DNA of 64,000 bases from the NCBI GenBank assembly GCA_018829205.1, contig JAHJUE010000022.1, positions 124,001-188,000 on the forward strand, read 5' to 3'. This document shows, in pieces, positions 51,856 through 60,069 of this stretch. This DNA comes from Bacteroidota bacterium (lineage in GTDB: Bacteria; Bacteroidota; Ignavibacteria; Ignavibacteriales; Melioribacteraceae). Both the position numbers and the translations under genes were made by a program. The first letter of the stretch is position 1. Each line of letters starts with the position of its first letter. The notes under the pieces are model-generated. The model was not told where the DNA came from. It saw only the letters and a program-made list of their open reading frames with translations, and did no database searches.

Positions 51856-52800
51856 TTACTTAACCGAAAGATAAAGAACGCTGAAGTACTTATTTTTATC
51901 GATCCAAATTTTCGATATTTCGAAATAATCTTCAGCAAGTTCCGCGAAACCGCTAAAGGTATATTTATGAGAATACTCTGTTAAAATAGTTTCGCTCTTT
52001 TTAAAATAAAACTTTCTTTCATTAATTGTAACTGTTTGTTCTACTTCCGAGATTAAATGCATCTCTATTCTTTTTTCGTCCTCGTTATAAAAAGCAAGAT
52101 GACTGAACTTACTAATCTCAAAATCAGCCCCGTATTCTCTATTTAACCTTTCAAGTAAATTCAGGTTAAATTCGGCGGTAACATTTTCTTTATCGTTGTA
52201 GGCGGCTTCAATAATATCTTTATCTTTATGAAGATCGATTCCAATAAGTAATCCCCCTTCGCGTCCGCATGTTTCGGCAATTAATTTTAAGAATGCTTTC
52301 GCCTCATCGTTTTTAAAATTGCCTATAGTAGAGCCGGGGAAATAAGTAATTTTATGTTTAACTTTTTTGTGTATTTCAGGCAGTATATATGGTTTTGTAT
52401 AATCCGCTGAAATAGGAATAATTTCTAAGCCGGGATATTCCTCAATTAATCTTTCGGTTGTTTTAAAAAGATGATCTTCAGAAATATCGATAGGAATATA
52501 GGCGGAGAGATTATTCAAATTATCAAGGAGCAGGCGGGTTTTCATGCTGCTCCCGCTTCCAAATTCAATAAATATCGTGTTTTCCTTAAAAACCGAAACT
52601 ATATCATCAATATTATTTTTCATAATCATTGATTCGGTTCTTGTAGGATAATACTCATCTAATTCGCAAATAAGATCAAAAAGCTTTGAGCCTTTCTCAT
52701 CATAAAATAATTTGCTCGGGAGCATCTTTTGTTTTTGGCTTAATCCGTTTATAATTTCGTCCAATAACTCCAATTGTATTTTATCTAGTTCTAATTCCAT
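51856..52800 (-). CDS. egtD: L-histidine N-alpha-methyltransferase EgtD
   Basis: A 314-residue SAM-dependent enzyme that trimethylates histidine to hercynine, the first step of ergothioneine synthesis. Landmarks are SKLFDLICELDEYYPTRTE, the SAM loop FIEFGSGSSMKTRLLLD, VKHKITYFPGSTIGNF and LLIGIDLHKDKDII, followed by YNDKENVTAEFNLNLLERLN and LISEVEQTVTI. Length is normal for EgtD. It lies 9 bases downstream of egtB. Together these suffice for the hercynine-to-sulfoxide part of the pathway; no separate egtC or egtE gene is in view. Confidence 0.93.
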   Translation of the reverse strand: MELELDKIQLELLDEIINGLSQKQKMLPSKLFYDEKGSKLFDLICELDEYYPTRTESMIMKNNIDDIVSVFKENTIFIEFGSGSSMKTRLLLDNLNNLSAYIPIDISEDHLFKTTERLIEEYPGLEIIPISADYTKPYILPEIHKKVKHKITYFPGSTIGNFKNDEAKAFLKLIAETCGREGGLLIGIDLHKDKDIIEAAYNDKENVTAEFNLNLLERLNREYGADFEISKFSHLAFYNEDEKRIEMHLISEVEQTVTINERKFYFKKSETILTEYSHKYTFSGFAELAEDYFEISKIWIDKNKYFSVLYLSVK

Positions 52801-52809
52801 AACATGCTC

Positions 52810-54123
52810 CTAATTATTTTTAGCCAATCTTATCCCGGAAAACTGCCACCTTGCGTTATGAGGGAAAAAATTTCTATATGTATTTCTTATGTGCGATTTG
52901 GAAGTGGCGCATGAACCGCCCCTAAGAACAATTTGTCCCGACATAAATTTGCCGTTATATTCACCTATTGCTCCCGGGGGAATTTTATAACCAGGATAAG
53001 GAGCATAGTCGCTTCTAGTCCATTCCCATACATCTCCGAACATCTGACCTAATTTCCCGGCATTTTCCGGGTTTAAAGGTACCGGGTGCAGCTTTCCGCT
53101 ATCAACAAAATTTCCTTCAACCAATAGATTTTGAGACGCAATTTCCCATTCGGATTCTGTTGGTAATCTGCATCCGGACCATTGTGAAAATGCTTCAGCC
53201 TCATAAAAGCTGATATGCGTAACTGGTTCAGATAAAATAACTTCTCTGAACCCGCTTAATGTAAAATTGTACCATTTCCCGTCCCTCTTTTCCCAATATA
53301 ACGGTGCTTTCCATTTTTCTGTTTCTACTGCGGCAATCCCATTGGAAAGCCAAAATTCAGGTTTTGAATATCCCCCGTCCTCTATAAATTCTATATACTC
53401 TTTATTTGTTGTCAGTCGCGAAGCAAGCGTAAAATTTGGCACATAGGTTTTGTGAACCGGCTTCTCATTATCATAAAAGAACTTTTTTCCTTTGTATCCT
53501 ATTTCATAAATTCCTTCATTAATATTGATCCAGTTAAGTGCTCCCGGATCATTCGTTTCATATTCATTTCTTTTCTTGAAAACCGGGTAGAGCGGATTTA
53601 TTGACAGCATATGTTTTACATCCGTTAGTATTAATTCCTGATGCTGCTGCTCGTGATTCAAACCGATATCAATTGTAACAGCGACGGCGGCAATTTCTTT
53701 ATCATCCGCCGTCTCCAGGAAACGCTGCATATTTTCATCAACGTATTCTCTGTATTCCATAACTTCTTTAACAGTAGGACGCGACAATAAACCTCTGTGA
53801 GGACGGGAAAATCGCTCCCCTACTTGTATATAATAGGAATTAAACAAATAGTTGAATTGCGGATTAATTGATTTATAGTTTTTGTACACTTCCTTTAGTA
53901 CAAAGGCTTCCCAAAACCAGGTAGTGTGAGCCAGATGCCATTTAACGGGACTAGCGTCAGGCATTGATTGAATTACAAAATCCTCGGTATTTAATGTTTC
54001 GCAGAGTTTTATTGAAAATATGCGCACTTCTTTATAGCGTAAAATCAATTTTTCTCTGGTAAGATTATTATTATATACGATATCCTTTTTTACGGCACTT
54101 TCTGCTGTAGTATTTAAAGACAA
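52810..54123 (-). CDS. egtB: Ergothioneine biosynthesis sulfoxide synthase EgtB
   Basis: A 437-residue non-heme iron enzyme joining a sulfur donor to hercynine. The DinB-like N-terminal domain shows SPVKWHLAHTTWFWEAF and IGLNHEQQHQELILTDVKHML, giving likely iron ligands H66, H157 and H161. The C-terminal FGE-sulfatase domain has FTLASRLTTNKEYIEFI, CRLPTESEWEIA, GDVWEWTRSDYAPYPGY and VLRGGSCATSKSHIRNTYRNFF. The start codon is TTG at 54121-54123 with GAGGTT eight bases ahead. The sulfur donor (cysteine or gamma-glutamylcysteine) cannot be read with certainty. A 99-base gap separates it from the transporter. Confidence 0.93.
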   Translation of the reverse strand: MSLNTTAESAVKKDIVYNNNLTREKLILRYKEVRIFSIKLCETLNTEDFVIQSMPDASPVKWHLAHTTWFWEAFVLKEVYKNYKSINPQFNYLFNSYYIQVGERFSRPHRGLLSRPTVKEVMEYREYVDENMQRFLETADDKEIAAVAVTIDIGLNHEQQHQELILTDVKHMLSINPLYPVFKKRNEYETNDPGALNWININEGIYEIGYKGKKFFYDNEKPVHKTYVPNFTLASRLTTNKEYIEFIEDGGYSKPEFWLSNGIAAVETEKWKAPLYWEKRDGKWYNFTLSGFREVILSEPVTHISFYEAEAFSQWSGCRLPTESEWEIASQNLLVEGNFVDSGKLHPVPLNPENAGKLGQMFGDVWEWTRSDYAPYPGYKIPPGAIGEYNGKFMSGQIVLRGGSCATSKSHIRNTYRNFFPHNARWQFSGIRLAKNN

Positions 54124-54222
54124 ATTTTAACCTCTTTTTTTTATTTAATTAACGGCAGGATGTTCTAAAGTAATAAAGATATTTATAAAATGCCAATTAA
54201 CCGATTAAAGAAAATATGTATG

Positions 54223-55713
54223 TCATTTATCAATTCTTAGCCCCTTTGGTACAATTATTTTTTCGCTTAAATCAAAAAGATACTGAACAATTATTGCCAG
54301 CAACGCTGCCGGAACAGCGCCTTGAAGTATCAATGATATACTATCTAAACGAATGCCTGTAAGAATCGGCTGCCCGAATCCCCCCGCGCCGATTAATGCT
54401 CCTAATGTCGCGGTGCCGACGTTAATAACCGCCGAAGTTTTTATACCGGCTAAAATTGAACGTGAGGCCAAAGGCAGCTCAATTTTCCTCAATATTTCTT
54501 TGCCAGATAATCCAAGCACTACCGCGCTTTCTCTTATTTGAACCGGGATTTCATTTAATCCGGAATATGTATTTCTGACTATAGGCAGCAGACTGTATAA
54601 AAATAAAGCTACTATGGCCGGTTCCGCGCCTATTCCGAAAAAAGGAATCATAAATACTAATATTGCTAACGAAGGGATTGTCTGAATAATTCCCACAACG
54701 CTTAAAATTATATTGCCTGTTTTTTTATTTTTGAAAGCTATTACTCCAAGCGGAACAGCAAATAATATTGCTCCGAAAAGTGAAATCAAAACCAATGTTA
54801 AATGATCTTTTGTGTTCTTCAATAATTCATTTAAAATGGAAACCTGCTGTACATGCAATTCAATATTAAATTCTTTGCTAAGAAACTCGGATGCGGTTTG
54901 AAATTCAGGTTTGCCGTTAACTTTTACATCCGAGTTCATATTTATCATTTCTTCTTCATTAATTCTGTCTTCCAGGCGACGAATTAAACTAATCGTATTC
55001 GGCGATTTTTGTTTTAAGTCTGATCTGTATAAAATTACAGCGTTGTACAAAGGGAAATAATTAAGATCATCCTTCAGAACTTTCAGATTATAATATTTTA
55101 TTTCGGCATCCGTTGAATACAGATCAACTACATCTATTGAACCGTTTTCTAGTCCTCTATAAGCAAGATCATGATCAATGCCTGCAACGTTATCCGGCAG
55201 AAGATTATATTTTTTCTGCAGACCCGGCCATCCGTCATTCCTATTCATAAATTCATTAGTGAAGCCGAATTTCAATCCCTTGTATTCGGCTAAATCCGAT
55301 ATGTTTTTAATTCCTAATTCGTCTGCTAATTTTGTATTCATTCCGATTGCATAGGTATTATTGAAGCCCAAAGGATTAGAAATTTCGACTGAATATTTCT
55401 TCAGCGAATTTTTTAAGGAATTAAAATCTTTAATGCTTTCTCCGTTAAGTAATTCTTGTATAATTGTGCCCGTATATTCCGGATAAAGATCAATATCACC
55501 CTTTAGTAATGCGCTCCAGAGAATTCTTGTTCCGCCAAGTTCTTTTTTATGTTCTATATTTACGTTTGCCGATTTAGCGAATTGAGTTATTATTTCGCCT
55601 AGAATAACGGATTCCGTAAATTTTTTAGAGCCGACATTTATTTGGCTGCTGTATTTTTCAGTACAGCCGGCAGCGGTTAAACATATCAATATGTAAATCC
55701 ATAATATTTTCAT
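54223..55713 (-). CDS. Fused substrate-binding protein/permease of betaine-type ABC importer (EgtU-like candidate)
   Basis: A 496-residue fusion. It starts as a lipoprotein (AAGC lipobox, C17). Residues 25-290 form an OpuAC/ProX-like binding domain (INVGSKKFTESVILGEI, HKKELGGTRILWSALLKGDIDLYPEYTGT). Residues 300-490 form a five-to-six-helix permease with EAA loop ESAVVLGLSGKEILRKIELPLASRS. Known fused forms such as EgtU and OpuABC place the permease first; here the order is reversed. It overlaps its ATPase gene by 4 bases and lies next to egtB/egtD. Possible substrates are ergothioneine, hercynine, or glycine betaine/choline; the egt context favours the first two. Confidence 0.8.
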   Translation of the reverse strand: MKILWIYILICLTAAGCTEKYSSQINVGSKKFTESVILGEIITQFAKSANVNIEHKKELGGTRILWSALLKGDIDLYPEYTGTIIQELLNGESIKDFNSLKNSLKKYSVEISNPLGFNNTYAIGMNTKLADELGIKNISDLAEYKGLKFGFTNEFMNRNDGWPGLQKKYNLLPDNVAGIDHDLAYRGLENGSIDVVDLYSTDAEIKYYNLKVLKDDLNYFPLYNAVILYRSDLKQKSPNTISLIRRLEDRINEEEMINMNSDVKVNGKPEFQTASEFLSKEFNIELHVQQVSILNELLKNTKDHLTLVLISLFGAILFAVPLGVIAFKNKKTGNIILSVVGIIQTIPSLAILVFMIPFFGIGAEPAIVALFLYSLLPIVRNTYSGLNEIPVQIRESAVVLGLSGKEILRKIELPLASRSILAGIKTSAVINVGTATLGALIGAGGFGQPILTGIRLDSISLILQGAVPAALLAIIVQYLFDLSEKIIVPKGLRIDK

Positions 55714-56447
55714 TTAAAATCCAGATAAGTTCTTTGCGCATTGACGAACTTTTTAACAAAATCATTTTTTGGATTTTCGATTAGGTTTTTAGGCGAATCA
55801 TTCTGAACAATACTGCCTTCGGCCATTAAAATTATTTTATCACCGAAATAAACCGCCTCGGCCAAATCATGAGTAACCATTACAACGGTTTTCCCAAGTT
55901 TGTTAAATATTTCTTTTAAATCTTTCTGTAGATCAAATCTAATTAATGGATCAAGTGCGCCAAGAGGTTCGTCGAGAAGTAAAATTTGAGGATCAAGCAT
56001 TAAAGCGCGCATTAAACTAATACGCTGTCTCTGCCCTCCGGATAGCTGAGTTGGATATTTATCCAGCAGTACGTTATCAAGTCCGGTAAGTTCACTTAAT
56101 TGTTTTACACGCGCGTCAATTTCATTCTGCTTCCATTTATAATACTTAGCGGCTAATACAATATTATCATATCCGGAAAGATGCGGAAATAGTCCGCCTT
56201 CCTGAATAACGTAGCCTATATTTTTCCTTATGCCGTTTATATTTTTTTTCGTAACCGGTACGGAATTAATTTCGGTCTTACCGTTACTGGGTTTAATGAG
56301 ACCGGCGATAATTCTTATTAAGGTTGATTTACCGCAGCCGCTTGGACCGATAAGTATGCTTGTCGATTCCGATTCAATTTCAAGAGTAATATTATTTAAT
56401 ACACCTGTGCCGTTATAATGTTTTGATATATTTTCCAGTTTAATCAT
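55710..56447 (-). CDS. ABC transporter ATPase, betaine/ergothioneine type
   Basis: A 245-residue ATPase with Walker A GPSGCGKSTL, Q-loop VIQEGGLF, signature LSGGQRQRISLMRAL, Walker B LLLDEPLGALD and H-loop VMVTHDLAEA, as in ProV/OpuCA/EgtV enzymes. It lacks the C-terminal CBS domains seen in many OpuA/ProV ATPases that sense osmolarity, which fits a transporter not regulated by osmotic strength. The gene is coupled to the fused permease by an ATGA overlap and is 18 bases downstream of the M14 peptidase gene. Confidence 0.9.
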   Translation of the reverse strand: MIKLENISKHYNGTGVLNNITLEIESESTSILIGPSGCGKSTLIRIIAGLIKPSNGKTEINSVPVTKKNINGIRKNIGYVIQEGGLFPHLSGYDNIVLAAKYYKWKQNEIDARVKQLSELTGLDNVLLDKYPTQLSGGQRQRISLMRALMLDPQILLLDEPLGALDPLIRFDLQKDLKEIFNKLGKTVVMVTHDLAEAVYFGDKIILMAEGSIVQNDSPKNLIENPKNDFVKKFVNAQRTYLDFK

Positions 56448-56465
56448 ACGGTTTGAACATACGTT

Positions 56466-58226
56466 TTATTCTACAACTCTTATTACAGGGTAAAAATTAT
56501 GATTAGCGTCATAGTATTTAGTCCGTTCATAAAAGAAATTTAATCTAGCCCAGGGATTATTCGCAAAAGCTGAATCGGAATTTACTTTTTCCAAAAATTC
56601 ATTTCTTAATACCGGATCATTTTCGAACATTTTTTTTGCTATCGGCTCCATCGAATACGTTTCAAAATACTCGGTTCTCTCAAATATTTGGTTGAAGAAA
56701 CCCCAGTATACAAATGAATCCCTGCTTTTCGGCTCAAGCAGGTATAAAATAATTCCAAGCCGTCTTTGAGCCGGATTAATAATAACTGTACCTTCGGGAA
56801 CGGTAATCGAATCGGTGATTACATCATAGGAATATTTAGCTGTAAATCTTCCTTCGTAAGGTTTGGAAGCGAATGATACATCCTTGAATTTATATTTCTC
56901 CACTTTAAATGACGCTGATTTTTCAAGCACATCCATTTCTACCCCATGGATGTTTAGTATTTCGATAATCTGTGTCCATTCTTTGGGAATCAAATAATAT
57001 TTAGGGATAGAAACCGAGTCCTTTATATAGGTTTTATTAAAGTACGGGATTTTTATATCAATTTTTTCATCGGAATATTTCTCAACCTTTGTTCCTGTAA
57101 TTTCACTATAAACAGAATCCTTTCTGAATCCTTTAAATTCCATAAAATCATGTTCATCTAACGCGCCGAAAAGAATTGGGAAATATTTTTTATCAATCGA
57201 ATAGTTTTTAATTACCTCTTCATCGGCTTGTTTATTAATATTTATAATTTCTTCCGGTTCATTATTAGCTAGTTCAAGTATTCCCTCAATTACCGCTTTA
57301 GTAGAATATACTCTTTCTTTATATGGTTTTAACATATGCGTTTCAATTGTAACTTCGGGGCGGTTATGAGCAGAAGCGAATCCGGTCGATAATTTCGGGC
57401 TTGATACGAAATCATAAATTCCGCTTTCAAGATTATCATCAAATGCAACATACGGGCAAATCAAAAAGCCTTTACTTTCCGCCCCGTTAATTATTGCCGG
57501 AATAAATTTGTTTCTTACCCAGTTTCTTGTAACCAAAGGAAGGTTCTGATTTCTATCTACAATGTATGTAACCGTATACTGATAATCGGCGCCGTTGGTT
57601 GTATGAGTATCAATATAGATGTCCGGAATCCATTCATTATATAATTTAAGCATAGCTCTCATTTCTGGAGCGTCGGCTTTCAAATAATCTCTGTTAAGAT
57701 TAAGATTCTGCGACGTTGTTCTCCACCCCATTATCTCCGGACCGTTTTGATTTATTCGTCCATAGGGACTTCTTCTTTCGTGGCCGTCGACATTAAATAC
57801 CGGTACAATTATGAATATCACATTATCCAGCAAATGTTCTTTTTCTTTTGTTACAAGCATTTCTCTAAATAATAACATAACAGCTTCTTTGCCTTCAATT
57901 TCCCCGGCATGAATTCCATTCTGGACAAATATTACGGGTTTGCCGACTTTCTTTGCAAGCTCCGGCGTAAATGCTTTATCCTTGCTTACGATTAAATATT
58001 TCAGTTCTCTGCCTTGCGGCGAAATGCCGAATGTTTTCATTGCAACGGATTCAAAATCATCGGCGAATTGTCGAAAGTATTTTATCGAATTATAATAATC
58101 GGGGCTTCCTTTAAAATCGGTTTTTTCAAAATGCGTAATCCATTTTTCATCAAATTTAATCTGGGAATTAATATCAGCATAAAATAAAACCATACAGACA
58201 AACAGAATCATAGATGTTTTTTTCAT
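56466..58226 (-). CDS. Secreted M14-family zinc carboxypeptidase
   Basis: A 586-residue protein with a Sec signal (ends near DINS). Zinc ligands are H106 and E109 in NGIHAGEIEGKEA and H208 in YIDTHTT. The likely catalytic Glu lies in EVTIETHMLKPY. NVDGHERRSPYGRINQNGP is the substrate-site segment of the M14 family. The C-terminal 180 residues form a beta-rich domain seen in this family in Bacteroidota. It likely trims peptides in the periplasm. It is the first gene of the minus-strand unit that includes the ABC importer and egtB/egtD; a functional link is not obvious. Confidence 0.85.
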   Translation of the reverse strand: MKKTSMILFVCMVLFYADINSQIKFDEKWITHFEKTDFKGSPDYYNSIKYFRQFADDFESVAMKTFGISPQGRELKYLIVSKDKAFTPELAKKVGKPVIFVQNGIHAGEIEGKEAVMLLFREMLVTKEKEHLLDNVIFIIVPVFNVDGHERRSPYGRINQNGPEIMGWRTTSQNLNLNRDYLKADAPEMRAMLKLYNEWIPDIYIDTHTTNGADYQYTVTYIVDRNQNLPLVTRNWVRNKFIPAIINGAESKGFLICPYVAFDDNLESGIYDFVSSPKLSTGFASAHNRPEVTIETHMLKPYKERVYSTKAVIEGILELANNEPEEIININKQADEEVIKNYSIDKKYFPILFGALDEHDFMEFKGFRKDSVYSEITGTKVEKYSDEKIDIKIPYFNKTYIKDSVSIPKYYLIPKEWTQIIEILNIHGVEMDVLEKSASFKVEKYKFKDVSFASKPYEGRFTAKYSYDVITDSITVPEGTVIINPAQRRLGIILYLLEPKSRDSFVYWGFFNQIFERTEYFETYSMEPIAKKMFENDPVLRNEFLEKVNSDSAFANNPWARLNFFYERTKYYDANHNFYPVIRVVE

Positions 58227-58522
58227 TGTTGTGTTATAGTTTGTTTAGAAAAGTTTATTAGTGTGAAATATAAATCAAATATTTATAATGTTCTAATCAT
58301 AGTATAATTTTTGCATGTTGAGTTAAAAAAATATTTACCGGATTTTTTTTATTCTAAAAAAAATACTTAACTAATTTCTATAAATATTTTTAATTGATTA
58401 CGACGCAAATATTTATTCAAAACAATTATTTAAATTCATCTGCACTATAGTAGTGACTAATAGCTATTATTTTTATATTTTAAGAGCCATTACCAAATCA
58501 CATAAACTGGAAAATTTAATTT
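58227..58522. other. Divergent promoter region between M14 peptidase and NhaC-type antiporter
   Basis: About 300 AT-rich bases without a gene. An inverted repeat CACTATAGTAGTG (58443-58455) lies about 70 bases before the antiporter start and could be a regulator site. I see no convincing -35/-10 pair. Confidence 0.45.
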
Positions 58523-60007
58523 ATGGATAATTTCGGGTTTTGGTCACTCCTCCCTCCCATTGCTGCAATATTCCTTGCAATAAAAACCAGACAAGTATTT
58601 GTTTCTTTAACAGCGGGAATATGGTTCGGCTGGATAATAATTTCAAACGGGAATATTATAACAGGAACTTTTAGTACCATACAGGCGATTGTTGACGTAT
58701 TTAAAGACAGCGGCAACACAAGAACCATTTTATTTACCGGATTTATTGGAGGTTTAATCGCATTGATACAAAGTTCCGGCGGAGTAGAAGGATTTGTTAA
58801 AAAAATAAATTTAAGACTTATTAAAATAGAAAAAGAAAAAAGCGGAAGAAGTAAAACCATTGTTCAGCTGTTTGCGGCTCTTTCGGGTATGATGCTGTTT
58901 GTTGAGTCAAGCATTAGTGTGCTTACCGTGGGAACAGTATTCAGACCGATATTTGATAAATTAAAAATCCCCCGGGAAAAACTCGCGTTTATTGCCGATT
59001 CCATTTCGGCTCCTACATGTATATTAATTCCGTTAAACGCCTGGGGCGCTTATATAATGGGATTGCTTGCGGCTCAGCAGTTCAGCAATCCTTTCCAAAC
59101 CTTACTTCATGCATTTCCATTTAACTTTTATCCCATGTTCGCTCTGCTTATAGTTTTTATAATTATTATTTTCAAAAAAGATTTCGGACCGATGAAAGCG
59201 GCCGAAGAACGTGCGGCAAAAGAAGGAAAGGTATTAAGAGACGGAGCCGAGCCTTTATTGTCGGCTGAAATCACTAAACTTGAAACAAAAGAAAATATAA
59301 CTCCTTCGGCGAAAAATATGCTTATACCTCTTGCCGTTATGGTTTTAATGATGCCGGTTATGCTGATTTATACCGGATGGGAGAACGTTGAAAATATATC
59401 GCGACTTCCGTTTCATTTGCAGGTATTCGAAGCAATTGGCCAGGCATCCGGTTCATCTTCGGTGTTATATTCTGTTTTAATAGCGTTGACTGTTTCAATT
59501 GTAATGTTTTCGATTCAGAAAATCTTCACAATAAAAGAATCCGTTGATTTAATTCTAAAAGGAATAAGCGGCTTAATTCCAATGGCTATACTTATGATTT
59601 TAGCATTCGCTATCGGTAATGTATGCCGGGAATTGGGAACGGGCAATTACACGGCGGAAATTACAAAAGCATGGCTCTCGCCTCATTTTGTTCCGTTTAT
59701 AATTTTTATAACCGCCGCGTTTATTTCATTTTCAACGGGAACTTCGTGGGGAACATTCGCGATAATGATTGCAATTGGAATTCCGATTGCGCAGACAATA
59801 GGCGCTGATATAAGTCTTACAATTGCGGCGGTATTGGGAGGCGGTGTATTCGGCGATCATTGTTCTCCTATTTCAGATACTACAATTATCGCGTCTATGG
59901 CCTCTGCAAGCGATCATATTGATCACGTTAAAACACAGCTGCCATACGCTTTAACGGCGGGACTAATTACCGCTGTTTTATATTTGATATTAGGATTTAT
60001 TGTTTAA
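58523..60007 (+). CDS. NhaC-family Na+/H+ antiporter
   Basis: A 494-residue inner-membrane antiporter with about 11-12 hydrophobic segments. Family markers are IKTRQVFVSLTAGIWFGW at the start, SFSTGTSWGTFAIMIAIGIPIA and LGGGVFGDHCSPISDTTI near the C-terminus, the latter forming the substrate pathway. A charged cytoplasmic loop lies around residues 220-260. It is a monocistronic plus-strand gene between two minus-strand units. NhaC relatives exchange Na+ for H+, or malate/lactate (MleN); the exact exchange is not determined. Confidence 0.9.
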   Translation: MDNFGFWSLLPPIAAIFLAIKTRQVFVSLTAGIWFGWIIISNGNIITGTFSTIQAIVDVFKDSGNTRTILFTGFIGGLIALIQSSGGVEGFVKKINLRLIKIEKEKSGRSKTIVQLFAALSGMMLFVESSISVLTVGTVFRPIFDKLKIPREKLAFIADSISAPTCILIPLNAWGAYIMGLLAAQQFSNPFQTLLHAFPFNFYPMFALLIVFIIIIFKKDFGPMKAAEERAAKEGKVLRDGAEPLLSAEITKLETKENITPSAKNMLIPLAVMVLMMPVMLIYTGWENVENISRLPFHLQVFEAIGQASGSSSVLYSVLIALTVSIVMFSIQKIFTIKESVDLILKGISGLIPMAILMILAFAIGNVCRELGTGNYTAEITKAWLSPHFVPFIIFITAAFISFSTGTSWGTFAIMIAIGIPIAQTIGADISLTIAAVLGGGVFGDHCSPISDTTIIASMASASDHIDHVKTQLPYALTAGLITAVLYLILGFIV

Positions 60008-60069
60008 TTGATATGCCTGTTTAAATAGCTTTTCAATTGAAGTCTACTATTAGTTAATATCTTATGATA

